Positions 22,159 to 35,429 of a stretch of 64,000 nt of DNA are shown one piece after another. The DNA comes from Epiperipatus broadwayi. Its lineage: Eukaryota; Onychophora; Udeonychophora; Euonychophora; Peripatidae. The stretch covers positions 487,274 to 551,273 of the forward strand of contig JAQFVV010006622.1 of assembly GCA_028023455.1 (NCBI GenBank). The letters are read 5' to 3'. The notes below the pieces were generated by a model, which was given only the letters and a program-made list of their open reading frames with translations, was not told where the DNA came from and did not search any database. Positions within the stretch are counted from its first letter, which is position 1; every line of letters starts with the position of its first letter. The position numbers and the translations under genes are program-made.

Positions 22159-23159
22159 GTAAATATTTTAAATTTATATTATATTTAATACCAAACTTTG
22201 ATCATTTAAAGTTAACTATTAATTGCACAATCCATGAAATCATTTTCCCCCAAAATAACAATTATGATAACTAAATTGCAATTTTTACCACAAGCAAGCT
22301 ACCATTCATAAGAAATTTAACCTATAAGAGTAAACATACAGTTTTTAAGCAAATGTACCCATTTCAAAATTTAATATTAATACATTTGGTTGTTGTGAGT
22401 CATCAAAATATGATTTTGATTATTTATTATACTGAATGAACCATTTTTTTGTGGTTTTATCATCATTAAGAATAAAAATATTTATATTGGATATATAATT
22501 AATTAAGTAATAATTATTTTGTAAGGAAACTGGATGAGAATTAAACAAAGTACCATACTGTTCATTAATCATATTTTAAATTTTAATCAAAATATTTGCA
22601 CAGTATTATAATATTGTGTCCTGTATTATATGTATTAAGTAAACTCTGTAACTAAACATTTTCAGCAAGAATGTCACCATTTTGCTTTAGGATGACATAG
22701 CTTTAATAAAGTAATATCATCTGTGTTATAAAATATCCACAAAAATAGGTTTGAATTTTTCTTAAGACTTATAGTGAAAAATTGATTATAAATCAAAATA
22801 GTGAGTTGAAATTGATGATGATAAATATGATGACTGCTTGCATAAACATCAGATACTAAGTGGGATATAATAATTTACAGTAACTTTCAGGAATAATTCT
22901 GTACAATATTAAAATATATAACTGATATATTTACTAACATAATATAGGGCTTTACAATTAGTAAGAAATTGTTTCTCCAATGAAAATTAAAATTAGCTGT
23001 AGTTAAATAAAACTGTGTTTATAAATGGAGTATAATCGATTTCAACTTTGTTGGAATCTGTCAAATTGTAAATCATTACATTCATCTGGGACACCTAATG
23101 CAAAAGGTAATTTTGCATTGGTTATCCAATCTAGTAAATAAAGAAGTGCTGAAACATTT

Positions 23160-23400
23160 ATTTACAGTAAATCAAAGTCATAAATCACATGACTCAATTT
23201 TTAAGCTTGTAAATAAAAAATAGAGAGCTCTGCTAATTTGCTCGAACAAGCTTTATTGATAAATGCCAGCTAAATAAAGCATTTAAAAATCTCTGTCTTG
23301 ACAACCACTCCTTAGCCTCAGACCAATGGTTTCATGCCTTGGCACTCCTCAGTGAGACACTAGGGTAGCAGAGCTCTTTATTTTTTTGTAGTCTTTGATA
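23160..23400. mobile_element. MITE M2 relative
   Basis: Starts AAATCAAAGTCATAAATCACATGACTC and holds the inverted pair AGAGAGCTCTGCTA / TAGCAGAGCTCT (23223 and 23365). The start and the ACAAGCTTTAT segment match the foldback element at 37695-38100. No coding capacity. Confidence 0.55.
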
Positions 23401-23478
23401 ATAAGTCAATACTAGAAGTTAATAACCAAAATTAAAATACAAATCCACTACTGATAGTTTCCTCAAGAGTGAAATAAT

Positions 23479-23558
23479 GCAATGTGAGTGTCAGCACAGC
23501 TGCCTTACAAGCAGTTGTCCTGGGTTCGCAGGTTCGCTCCCAGGCCGATGCTTTGACA
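23479..23558 (+). mobile_element. tRNA-derived SINE S1, copy 3
   Basis: Keeps GTCAGCACAGCTGCCTTACAAGCAG (anticodon stem-loop, TAC in the anticodon position), box B-like GGTTCGCTCCC and the 3' end CCGATGCTTTGACACATGAAAA. The 5' D-arm is shortened. Same family as 11427-11552. Confidence 0.75.
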
Positions 23559-23902
23559 CATGAAAAAAAATGTATGCTATTCTATCTTCCTATAATTCCA
23601 ACTCACATTCAAATTACTTCTGATGTTAACTTACTTAAAAATATTTTTGTTTACTAAAGGTAATTGGAATGTAAGTTGTCATTATGGAAAGGTAGGATAG
23701 TATGTACTTGATTTGTGTTGTGTTACTTAGCACTTGAGTAGTCTACATTGGTTATAGTGAATTTGTAATTTAATTTTGACTAATGATTTAATTGTGAATT
23801 TATGTAGTTAGCAAATATGTATATATTAGAGTGATAAATTCTCCATCTAGTGCTTAAATAACATATCACCATTTACCCTTTTATCAAATATCTACTATCA
23901 GT

Positions 23903-24103
<201 letters not shown>

Positions 24104-24399
24104 GACTGGAAATTTGAATTTAAGCAATAGGTAAAGATTTTGTCTTTCAAATATTTGCATGCTTTGTTATGCTCAACATTTAATAGTTTATGCATATATA
24201 GTAAATTTTGGTTAAAAGGTATGAATTTTCAAGTAAACCATGATGGCATCCTATATTTTTGATAAATGTACAGTTTTGAGAGCCTATAATCTACGTAGTA
24301 AAGGTATATTTGTTGTTAAATTAAAACAAAATTAATAAATCGATTGTTAAATTTTAAAAAATGAATAAATTCCAGTAAATTTCACTAAGAAGTTTTATT

Positions 24400-24495
24400 T
24401 CAATTCCCCCCCCCCCTTCAAATGTGGAAAGTGACAAGACGTTTTTAACATTGTTGTTTAATTCAGCATGTTTTTTTTTTTGGGGGGGGGAGGGG
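24400..24495. repeat. Poly-C / poly-T-G homopolymer pair
   Basis: A run of C at about 24407-24416 and a run of T then G at 24471-24490 could pair as a hairpin. Probably slippage-prone; lengths in the assembly may be unreliable. Confidence 0.6.
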
Positions 24496-24626
24496 AGGAC
24501 TTTCCTGTCACAGAACATGATGCAGTGAATTATTTTCAAAAGTACGGGATACTGCCTCCTGAAACGTATGTGTTAATAGTCATGATATGATTGTGCACCA
24601 CCGACATGAATAAAATATAAATATTG

Positions 24627-24780
24627 TATTTGTAATTATAAATTTATTAAATGCACATTGATTACATAGTAATATTTACTGAGGCTATAACCTCAATAAT
24701 ATGAGTATAAAATGCGATAGTAGGGACCAATACAGGTGTTTTAACCACAAGCTTATGCTATGGAAGAAAAGAGGGGAACC
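24627..24780 (-). repeat. Inverted-repeat arm, Tigger-type terminus (right)
   Basis: Reverse complement of 21999-22158, with GAGGCTATAACCTCA, AAAATGCGATAGTAGGGACC and AAGCTTATGCTATGGAAGAA. The inverted pair brackets 2.8 kb that includes the AAT microsatellite and a SINE. Confidence 0.6.
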
Positions 24781-25255
24781 CCAAAGAAATCTATTACAGT
24801 AATTTAAAGTTGTAATTATAAATATTGTATTTATATATTCTTTCTATTTTTCTGTTAATAAGTTAATTCAAAAAGAAAACAAACTGGAAATATTGGAATT
24901 AATTTTTCCACGATAATTTCTTTTATTAAAATAGCAGTAATAAAAAATAAAATTGTCAACACGATGTTTTGTAGCAGACATTTTTTTGTAAACATTTTTT
25001 GGGACCCTCAAAACTGAAGATTTATCAAAAGTATGGGCTGATATCTTAGTTTAATTATCTAGAAAAAAAAAACTCACACGTACCTAAATTTTGCATAGGT
25101 ATGTTGATATGCTTTACAAAGTATACAATTATCTTTCTTGGATGTTTTTGATTTTCCATTCAGATTAATGCAAAAATAATTACACTTTTCGTAAAGAATA
25201 CCAGCATACCTATACATAATGTATACATTATAATCAATAAAACGTAAAATAAAAT

Positions 25256-25346
25256 TGTCAAGCATTGGTGATCGAGTGGTCAGCACAGCCTCCTTACAAG
25301 CAGTTGTCTCGGGTTAGCGGGTTCGCTCCTGGCCTATACTATGACA
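25256..25346 (+). mobile_element. tRNA-derived SINE S1, copy 4
   Basis: TGTCAAGCATTGGTGATCGA, then a GTGGTCAGCACAGCC D-arm side, CTCCTTACAAGCAG anticodon arm, GGGTTCGCTCC box B and ATGACACATAAAAAA at the end. Full length for the family. Target-site duplication not obvious. Confidence 0.8.
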
Positions 25347-25349
25347 CAT

Positions 25350-28180
25350 AAAAAATATACATGTTATGTAATAAATTTACTAATTTAAGTGATAAATATT
25401 TTTAAATGTTGAAATGTTTCAGTTTTGTGATAACTTTGCGTGTTATTTATTATATCTTTAACTATTTAAATAATGTTTGCCTTCATTCTGACAAATCTGT
25501 ATCTCATCTGACAAACCATAGTCTTTTGTGAAAATTACTTATAGTACAAGACAAATATTTTACATTGAGCAGTAAGTAGTTCAAGGCTTAGAAAAAGCAT
25601 TGAAGGAAAATATCACAAATGTGAAAGATCATTGATTAATTACAAATATTTATCAGAAATATTAGTCAAATTAAAATTTGTATTACTGTTCATATTTCTT
25701 TTCTATGGGTGTTATAATGTAGGTGTTAGTTGTCTCCATCTATTATGAGATGTAAATATTAAGCTTTACTAGATTAATATGTCTGATTAATAAAACTTTC
25801 AAGTTCCAAAATCTAATTGATTGGAATTAAGGCACAAACAGACCAAGCTAATTAACATTTCTGATATGGATGTTTAGCAGTTTTAAAGCTTTGTCTCTTC
25901 TGATAAATCAAGTTTTTGGTAAACTAAATATATAGTGTGAAAGGTTGATTGTCAAGATTTTATATTCATTAAATACTTCCAAGATTTATAGCAATTATTG
26001 GAGGTGCATCAGAAAGACTTGGTTACACACACGCGCGCGCGCACACACCCATATATATATATTACTATTGTAATATTATATTAGATATCTTTTCTACAAT
26101 GTATTAGTACAAATTCAGGACTTTGCCTTGAAAAACTCCGATAGGTGCCTCACCTAAAATTCATTATCTCATGAGAATACCATATTTCTTCTCTAAATTA
26201 TTTGATAATGCTATGCAATTCTTATCAGTATTATGTGACGACTATCTAACTGATGGTTGCATAATTAATTATGATCACATATAGAAATGTACTATTACGT
26301 ATATCATAAAAAAGATTATTTTGCTTAATATGCAACAATGATTATGCACATACTTTCCTCTTATCCCATGAACCGAGTTCAAATTTTATCTTGGTAAATT
26401 TGAAATTGTATCCAGATTTCAAATAGACTTAGCACTTTCCTTTAAGTTACCCTAATCCATAATCGAATGATCTAATTATTGTTGATTAAATAATTCATAG
26501 TTAGACAGTGAAATGAAGATGAAAAACCACTCAAAATTTTAGCAGCTGACATTTCAAACTTAGTATGTACTACATTCTTTAAAGGTTCATCTGCAAGTCT
26601 GTTTGAGTGGCCTTTATCTGCACAGGCGGTATTTAAAGTCTGTTTTAATGTTATACTATAAAGAGTTATTGTAAATAAAAATTGTAGACAAAAAGATAAA
26701 TTCAAGCTTTGGTAGTAAAGTGGTTATTCTTTGTTTCTAAAGACAATCTATTGAAATTAAAAGTTGGAAACCTTTGGAGTAATTAAACCCGCTGTTTAGT
26801 AATTAAACTAAACCAGTGCGTCAGCTCACTTCTTCTTTTTGACACTTCTGTAGGAGTTGTGCCCACCCTCTACTCTTCTCTTTATTACAGCAGGTTTTCC
26901 AGTTCTGGCAGACATTTCCATCTAACAATTTAATTGAACTCAATAACCTCAGAAAGTTCTGACTCAAACTAGCCTAGGGTTCTTTTTTTTCTTCCTCTTC
27001 CTTGTAATAATGCTTCAAAAGTTTTAATTTTCTTTAACTAGCTCACTGACTCAGTAATGACTTTTCACAATGTAATGGCATTTAATTAGAATGTGAAAAG
27101 TGCTGCAGGAGACGTTAAAACTTAATATTCAGATATCATTATGTAGAATAAACAGAAACAGAAATGTTATTTGAGTGTATATTACAACCACAGAAATTGT
27201 CTAATGAATGATTACTAAAAATTATTCATATTGGCAGCTATATTTGTTTTGTGAATTAAATTGCTATTATAATTTTAATAATGTCCTGCAGAGGGCAGTC
27301 ATGATCCAATAACAAAGGTATTGAAATAGTTTTAAAAATAGCTTTGATGTGGAGAAAGGCTCATTACATCTGTTTTGCAGACATATGGAAGTTCTAACAT
27401 CTTTGTAGAATGAGCTAACAAAGTATTTGAATGGTTCATCACTTGTTCAACCCTAATGGCATGTGGGCACCAAAAATGGTAGATTGATATGTTATTCTGG
27501 AATCTTTAATTTTGAAGTCCATTACCCTATTACTGCAATGAATCATACAGCACAAAAAGAATTTATTAAACGTAAATAAAAAATGTTAAGCCCTGCTTCA
27601 AATATAACAATGGTATATTGCCAGAGTGTAAAAAAGGTTTCTAAATAAATTCTCAACTACAAAACCAAAGCTCATTTGCTTGGCCATGGGTATTAAAGTA
27701 ATGTGTTGCACTCAGTTTGTCAAAAGTTATTTGATTTCCTATTAACTGGTCATGTAATTATATTTTAATAATCTTTATTAAAGATTTAAACTGAAAATAA
27801 ATGTTTATATCTAAAATAATCATTATAAGGTTATGATAGAAAACTGAGAAGAGTCAGAAAGTAATGAAAAAATTAGTCTTTAATGAAGTATTGTTGGTAT
27901 AGTTAAGAATATCTGCCTCATCTGGTTTGGTTCTGTGGTTGAGATGTGACCTAAAACTCAGTGTCCATGAATCTTAGCCCAGTTTCACCCCTTCTGACAT
28001 TTCAACTTATCATAAATTACCAAGCTATAAACCATTTAATTATTTTATTTTAAAAATTAGTAAATTGATAACAGAAGGTAAATATTTCCAGATCCTTTTT
28101 TTACTCAACTATGCACTTTGGTGCTTGAACATCACATGTTTTCCCAACCATTTAACCTTTTCATATATTTAATAATAATC
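25350..28180. other. Anonymous DNA, slightly more complex than average
   Basis: No gene recognised. Holds a short CACGCG repeat (about 26028-26046) and some less repetitive stretches (26800-27300, for example CATTTAATTAGAATGTGAAA) that could be conserved non-coding or intronic sequence; that is inference only. Confidence 0.35.
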
Positions 28181-28185
28181 ATAGT

Positions 28186-28258
28186 TTAGTAAAGTGGTAA
28201 AGTATCAGACTGTTAAGTATAAGGTTCTTGATTCAATTCCAAAACTGGCATTTACAGA
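28186..28258 (+). repeat. Degenerate tRNA-like sequence
   Basis: TAGTAAAGTGGTAAAGTATC (box A region), AGACTGTTAAGTAT (anticodon arm with GTT) and GGTTCTTGATTCAATTCC (box B region) follow tRNA order and spacing, resembling a decayed tRNA-Asn or tRNA-derived SINE head. Stems are too degraded for a working tRNA. Confidence 0.4.
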
Positions 28259-28714
28259 AATCAAATGAATTCTCAAGAATAAAACCTCTACCCAAACACA
28301 TGACCCACAATTTAAATATCTCTATGATTTTGAATCACTTTTCCCACATATGTATATAATTATTTAAGTCTGATAATAGTCAAAAGCTATACATTTTAAT
28401 GATTTGAATTGCATGCTAACTATAGGTGTCTTTGGCTCTTTGCTAAAAGATGGTATATATCAAACAATCTATCACATTACCATTGCAGCTTTCTTTCAAT
28501 ATTTGCATTTTCTTTTGAGAAGTCTAAAAATTTGAAAAATGGCAGCCTCTTGAGTTATTTGATGACATGGGAACAAATAAGATTCTTCGGAACAATGATT
28601 TTTAATTCTAAACATATAAGTATCATTAAAAAAACCCAGAACATACAAATTAATATAGAATTATGATTATTACCACTTTTATTACACAAAATAATCTCAG
28701 TTATATTACATTCA

Positions 28715-28798
28715 CTTTTTTTGGATCATTGTTGCAAACAGTTGGTGTTGCATTAATTTTTTTTTTGATCATTGTTGCAAACAGTTGGTCTTGCATTA
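28715..28798. repeat. Roughly 41-bp tandem duplication
   Basis: GATCATTGTTGCAAACAGTTGGT followed by G/CTTGCATTA occurs twice, separated by a T run. Nothing else recognised. Confidence 0.8.
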
Positions 28799-28799
28799 T

Positions 28800-31780
28800 T
28801 TAAATCTTTTATTCCCAAATTGATATAATCTACCATCTTGTTGTACACATAATGAGTTTTGATGAAGTAATGAAATATAATAATCTGTATTTAGAACTTA
28901 GCTGTAATAGTTATATATGTACCCATAAGATATCGACATACACACTGAATTTTATTACATATATTTTAATCTCATGAAAAGACATCTGAAAAAGGTAAAT
29001 GACTGTTAATGTGCATTTCATGCAAAATCAACATTCTTCAGTGGGTTCAGGACACAGCATGACTTCACTTTCCTAACTCGGTATTTAAAATGCAACAAAT
29101 TACTTCAAAATAACCAAAGTGTCAATTTTTCTGCACTCACAGTTATGATATCATTCTCTAAAATAAATAAATACTTTAGTAATAACTATTAACACTGCTT
29201 CTAAAACATATGTTGAATGTCATTAGAAAGAGTCACATGATGCTTTGTGGGGAAATATTATCCTAGTGAAAATGTATAAAAAATGATTAGATTTAACATA
29301 ACGGCAAGACTATTACAAAATATAATTACTAGCACACTATCATATGTATATATATAAATATGTTAGTTTGGGTTCAAAATCTTATAGTGTTTAAAATTTC
29401 AGTATTAGATTGATAATATTAATGAACTGAAAACAGCAGTTGATTTTTTCCAGAATAAATAATCTACAACTTTTTATTGACAATAACAAATTACTGACTT
29501 TTGGTTCCTCAAGTTTACAGTAGATGGCTCTGGAATAGAGTAAATAGAATGAATTTTTGCTCCTAAAATATATAAACAGTTGTTTATAGTGAACAGTTTT
29601 AACTACAATAAACTACCACTTTTATATGTTTGTAAAAGCAATATACTGAAGTTTTAAGAGACTTGCATTTTTTTAAACATTAAAATAAGTTTTAACTTAT
29701 TTATTAAATAGCTAACAGAAATAATTTTTGTAGACATGAACTATATATCATTGCAATTATTTTAATAAATTATGATCAATTCTATAAAAATAAATATTGT
29801 TTTTAAAATATTAATTAAATAATACATTTTAAAATAATCTATTAAAAACTAATATATTTTTTATTTCTGTACATAAAAAAAGCATTAAATAAAATCAATA
29901 GACATTAAATGGTAATGCTTTTTGATTCCTAAAATAATTTGGAATGAAATAATGGTAGCTGTTTTAATTCTTTGATTAATAAAAACAATTTCCTTGTCCT
30001 CCCTGGTGGCGTTTTTTGTAATTATTTAACATTTTATTTTAATATTAAACCTTTATTCTGTGTTAGAATTTAATAAAGTGACATTGATTTATTAGAAACA
30101 TAAGATTACAAATGAAAAACATTTTAAAAATCATATTTCAACTCTGCAAATATATCAAAAATAAAAATAAAGATAATTCACAAATGAAGATAGTAAACTT
30201 ATTCCTGATTGGCTGAAATAAAGCAGTCAGCTTAAATGCTGAAAAAAGAAAAACGATCTTTGTTGATTCAAGTTTATTTATAAAAGGTTAATGAATAAAT
30301 AAATTTGAAGGCATCATAAATCTGTGAAATTACACTGTAAAACAAAATTGCATTTATAATTTTTTAAAATATTATAAAGTTAATGTAATACTATGTAAAA
30401 TATTTAAAACAAGGTGTTAACAATTATATTACCATAGCATTATCATTGAATTTGTTAACTTATATTTTTAAAGATAAAATATATTCAAATAAATCAAACA
30501 GTAATAAGATATACCTTTATTTTTAAATAATTATTATACAAGTGTAAAAATAATCATAAATATTTTAAAAAAGTAGACAAAAAGATTTCAACTAAAGAAT
30601 GACGGTTCGTAAATTGTAAAGATTTCACAAGTGTTATTCGTTCAAACATAACAAATGTAATTTAAAGTGATTGTGTAACATCTTCACGCTCTTATTTCCA
30701 CACACTTAAGATTTGCCCATACATAAATGTTTGGGTTGAAAGAATGGGTGATTCATTCCATTCTTTCTAAAATACTATATCTCGTGTCTGGAAAAATTGA
30801 GTATTCATTTATAATTTATCGTTAAAGCGCATGTGCATTGGCTTAATCGCTAACATTACTATTGAAATAATCTTGTAAATGATCTCAAAGCCAGAGGAAA
30901 AAGATTCTAACAGTTAATGATGTGATAGGTAGGACTAGATTACCTTGAGGTAACCATAAGAAAACTTAAAGAATGATCAGTGTCCTCTTCAAAGACCTCC
31001 ATACAATGTACTTTGTAATTATACAGAAGTTTAACATTTTGAAATAAAGCATTAAGAATTATTGTTTCAAAAATATATTTATTAATTACTTTGTGTACAA
31101 ATTGGAAAGGATATATACAAAGTTAAATGAGGTTATGCTAAGTTCTGAGAGTTCTTGTGAATGGTTTGGTAGGCCAGCATGTTTGTTGTTCTGTTGTTAT
31201 TAGTTGGGAGGGTGAATAGGTTCCAAGTGTCCTCAAAGGATTTTTTTGGGAGAGATGAGCTCATCACTTTTCCTGATTTTTTTTATTGTTTTGCAGAACA
31301 ACAGACCTGGGTTTAGATGGGGCAGTTCCATTGTTTCTCAAAAAAGAACATGAAACTTCTCAGAAAATAAATGTGTATATTTCTTCTTAAAGAGAGGAAT
31401 TTAAAACAATGGGAGAGAAATATTTAAACAGCTATTTACAATGTATGAATAAAAATTTATTGATAAAAATAATGTTTAATTAGATTATGTGGCGAGAATA
31501 AAAAACATCTTGGTATAGAAAAAGTTGTGCAATATACAACGATAACAGATTAAGAATTTATTTTCATGTATTTAAATAAGAAATGGAATGAATGTGTAGA
31601 GTATATTATATATATATAGTTAGAAAAAAAGTAGAGATAAGGAAAATAAATAAGAAAAAAATAGTTGAATGTTTTAAAGATAAAACAAAATATATTAAAA
31701 TATTTATAAACATACTAGAAAGAGATTATTGTTAGAAGTGGCATCAATAAGAGTTGCAGATATTAAAGAAAGAATAGTCA
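28800..31780. other. Anonymous AT-rich DNA
   Basis: No gene, RNA or MITE called, apart from 30710-30900, which resembles 47600-47830 (both contain ATTCATTTAT and a CGCAAAGCG/AAAGCGCATGTGCA-type core). A possible splice-acceptor followed by a 30-codon frame is noted in the findings (31297-31390). Confidence 0.35.
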
Positions 31781-31784
31781 AAAT

Positions 31785-31930
31785 AAGAGTCACAGATCAC
31801 ATGACCCTATTCTCTTAAACTTGCAAGTTATAAACAATGAGGATTGCCAATTCCTCTATAAGCTTTGGGATAAATGCTTAGCCAGAGCCACACTTAAAAT
31901 ATCTCTGTCAGGAACTCTTCCCCAAACCCC
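31785..31930 (+). repeat. MITE M2 fragment
   Basis: AATAAGAGTCACAGATCACATGACCC and the following TTGCAAGTT, CTCTATAAGCTTTGGGATAAATG correspond to the start of the repeat at 23160 and 37695. Partial copy. Confidence 0.4.
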
Positions 31931-32039
31931 TGACCATGGATTTAAGATGTGCTTTATATGGAGATTGGAAAAAAAATATAGTATATTCATTTTTGAAAAG
32001 TTGGATATTAAAAACAGAACATTAAATTGTATGAAGAGT

Positions 32040-33020
32040 GTGAGCAACATAGATAAAAATCAGAAAATAATTTTTTGATTAAATTTTAAGTCTTTAAGAT
32101 GAGAGTAGAAAATGTAGAAACAGGATTTAACAAATCAAATTATATTAAATTGGAAAGAATAATAAAACAGAATGTGTCAGTTCTATCAGAATATTTTGAT
32201 GAATGTAGATTAGAAAGGGATAGTAGAGGAATAGGGTGGAGAAATAGATGAATTTACAATAGTATAAAAAGATTTCAGAAAAAATGATATATTTCACTTA
32301 GTCAACAGTGTTTTTGAGTATATGGCTTTCTTATCAAAATTTTTAACTTTGGCTATCTACACCAATATCATCATATATGTGTAGAAAGTGAGAAAAATGT
32401 AGATGTCAAGAAGATCAAAACTGTAAAAGAAGCTTTGGTCAGGCCTTTATGATAATATTTGTGTAAATATGATGAAAATAAAATTGGAACTAAGGAAACA
32501 GTTTTGGATAAAGTGCAATAAGAAAATAAAAATAAAGGTGTCAGTTTTAATAGAATAATTTGGTAATGACAGACTGAAGAAGAGTAAAATGATATTAAAG
32601 AGGGTATTTATTACACTAATAGAGTATTGAGGTCAAAGGTTTTTTATGCACAAACCTTTAAGCTTCATCTAATGAAGAGACTTTTTTTCACATTGGAATT
32701 AATTCTTTGATGATTATTTTGTTCTTCAATAAATTAATTCAATGACAACAATAATCAGATGGTTTCTTGCTCAGGAGTTCATAAGATGTTTGAAGACTGA
32801 AAAGGACTGATCTGTGTCATGAACTGCTGACATTGCATGTCATAATTTATCATAACCTAGTAGCAAATTTTTATGTTTCACCTGTTATTCAAGCTAATGC
32901 CTTTAAAAATTTAATACTTTGACATTTAATCATAGCAAACCTGTTTGATAATACAACCTTATGTCATAAGTACAATGAGAGACTCAAATCTGGGCCTGTA
33001 GATGAGGCAAATGTTCATGT
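32040..33020. other. Unassigned, possibly decayed coding sequence
   Basis: On the plus strand short open stretches such as SVLSEYFDECRLERDSRGIG (about 32178-32240) and HICVESEKNVDVKKIKTVKE (about 32370-32430) look protein-like. They are interrupted and match nothing I recognise. A decayed LINE is the likeliest explanation. Confidence 0.25.
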
Positions 33021-33022
33021 AC

Positions 33023-33677
33023 TGAATTGAATTAAACCTATTATTATAAAGCACTGAAAACTTTGAAATTATACAAATGGAAGTCGATCTCCGATAATGC
33101 GCTCTTTCTTAAATATTGTAAATCTCCGCACCCTCTCCCACCTATAAGAGTTTAAAAAACTTAAATGAATCACTGAAGTTTAGAGCATACATTATATATG
33201 CACCAACTCTTACAGACCATGCTTAAATCAGGGCTTGAGTCTATTGTGTGCCATGTTATAATCAAATAGTCAATTGTACAAATCTGTTTAACCCATCACA
33301 GGAGAAAGACAGAATCTCATTTTAACCACCATTTCAAAGTTTTCAGTGCTTTATAGTAATAGGTTTACATTTAGAAGTCAGATTTGTCTAATCATAGGTA
33401 GTTAAAAATGAGGCACTGTCTTTTTCTTGCGATGTGTTAAATAGATTTGTACAATTGAATATTTGATTATAATATCAGGCACACAATAGACTCAAGCCCT
33501 GGTTTAAGGATACTCTGTAAGAGTTGGTGTATATAGAATGTACACTCTAAACATAAGGGATTCACTTAAGTTTTTTAAACTCCTACTGGCGGGAGAGTGC
33601 GAGGAGATTTATAATATTTAAGAAATAGTGCATTATCGGAGATTGACTTCCGTTTGAATAATTTGAATTGAATTAAA
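33023..33677. mobile_element. Long foldback element M3 with 14-bp target duplication
   Basis: Two arms of roughly 270-300 bp are inverted copies: GAAGTCGATCTCCGATAATG at about 33080 against CATTATCGGAGATTGACTTC at about 33632, and AATAGACTCAAGCCCTG against its complement at 33232. An identical 14-bp direct repeat, TGAATTGAATTAAA, flanks it (33023-33036 and 33664-33677). The first 32 bases inside (TATTATTATAAAGCACTGAA) pair with the centre (about 33334-33367), showing a rearranged or nested end. No coding capacity. Confidence 0.85.
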
Positions 33678-34778
33678 TAAAATGAAATATTGTATCTGAA
33701 AATAAACACATATATTTATTGTATACATTTTTTTTCTATTTCATCCATTTCTTCATTCAATAAACCGATTTCAAATACAACTTCTCAATACTTTTAAAAT
33801 GCGCAATTTCGAGAAGTTACCTCAGGTGTCAAAATTGAGTGATCAGGTCCAGGACAGATTTCAGAATTATAAGTTCCCAGAGCAAAACACAATCTGTGAT
33901 TTACAGTAGATGGTGGTACTTGGTCGTCCGAGCAATTAAGCATTAGATTACATTTTATTTTACTACTGTTTTCTCATTCATTAGTAAAATAAATGCATTT
34001 TGTATAATGTAATACTCTATTGTTGTTGTAAATAGTTTATTTACACCCCTGCCACTCAACTGATTACAATAATGAATTTTTTATTAGTTTATTTTTAATA
34101 TGGAATTAGGATATCTATATACAGAGAGAGAAAAAAGAAATTATATTTTTAATGAGGACTTCTAATATATATAAAGAGAAAAAGAATTAAAAAAAGAGAA
34201 GTTTATTAAAATCTAGACAAAAAATAAACATCTTAATCATTCTGAGTTTTAACACTCTGTGTTCACTTAGACCAGAGATTAACATAAAAATAAATAAACT
34301 CGTCGTTTTTCTTTCATTATTCACTTCTCTAATCCTCAAATGCTTTATAATAGTTAGCTCATTTAATTTTTTCCCCTCAGACTTTAAAGTAGCAACCGTT
34401 CTAATAATTATTGATTGGCGTTGATAATATGAGAAAGTGGATCGTTTTGCAAAACGTGTAAGCAATAAGGCTGTTGCGTTTGTATACAACCTGGACTAAA
34501 GATAAATGTTTTTAAAAGTTTGTTGGAGAAAAAAAATCATTATATTGATTTTGTTATTAGTAAAATTCAAAGCTATTAGCAGATCCAGAAAAACAAACAT
34601 GAAATATATTTGTCATAACACGACATGGATCGAAGGGGGATGGGGGTGGGAGGGACCAGCAACGTACTTATCCATAAATCTTTTTTTTAAAAACGACAAT
34701 TATATTACCAAATATAAAATTAACTACTAATGGTAACGGCAAGAAAGTCATATGTTGTATTTATATATTGGACTATAT

Positions 34779-34961
34779 TCATCATCTAATATAAGTATCG
34801 AATGTCTTTAGAAAACAAATTAACTTTATTTAAATATTCCCAAATACATTTAACTGCTTGCTAATAATAGTACAATAGTTAGTAACTGTTGAATGTATTT
34901 GGAATATTTAAATAATTTTTTTTTTTTTTGTAGAGACCTTCAATACTTATATTAGATGATA
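34779..34961. mobile_element. Short foldback element M4
   Basis: ATCATCTAATATAAGTAT at the left end is the complement of ATACTTATATTAGATGAT at the right. Inner parts (TTTAAATATTCCAAATACAT) also pair. Hairpin of about 180 bp, non-coding. Confidence 0.8.
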
Positions 34962-35300
34962 GAAATAATACGACCTTCACAAACCTTCAGAAAAACAGCA
35001 ATCATATATGAAGTTTAACATAATGAAGGTAAGTGAATTATAATAGGAATATTATCATCATTTTTGTCTTTCATGATTGTATAGCCAGCTATTACGGCAA
35101 TCAAATGATGTTTTAGCACCAAAATGTCAGTTTAAAATAGACATTTTATTTTAGTAATCTATCAAACTAATATATATATATATTGATATGACACAATCGA
35201 GAACTTTTAGCTTTTGAATGTATACTTATCATACTAAAGCTTATTGCATAAAAAATATTATTTAAATATATTAAATTTATTAAGGGCTAGCAGATGATCT

Positions 35301-35390
35301 AATAATAACAACACGACAGGCTAAAATCTTCGACAGAAGCACATTTTTAAGGCGCTTCTGTCGAAGGTTTTGGCCTTTCACGTTATTATT
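35301..35390. repeat. Hairpin, 40-bp arms
   Basis: AATAATAAC-ACGACAGGC and CTTCGACAGAAGC pair with GCTTCTGTCGAAGG and GCC-TTCACGTTATTATT. A compact imperfect palindrome with an 8-10 nt loop, next to the hammerhead repeat remnants. Confidence 0.8.
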
Positions 35391-35429
35391 AAAAAATATA
35401 ATTGTACTTTAATTTTACCGCATATATAT

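Larger units (their letters stand above)
18595..22835 (-). mobile_element. Tigger/pogo-like DNA transposon region, copy 1
   Basis: Collinear with 45320-48090 over both flanks. Shared landmarks include CCATTCATCAATCATAATTA (18985 and 45655), GCCATGATTCTAATTGA (20727 and 46010) and AATTATGATAACTAAATT (22260 and 47386). The part missing from the second copy, about 19140-20500, contains the transposase remnant. Exact ends and terminal repeats could not be fixed, and the 22.0-kb inverted-repeat arm lies inside the range. Confidence 0.65.

Noticed and set aside
27283-27301. CTCF-like motif CCTGCAGAGGGCAG
   Set aside because: Single short match in 64 kb with no supporting context; expected by chance.
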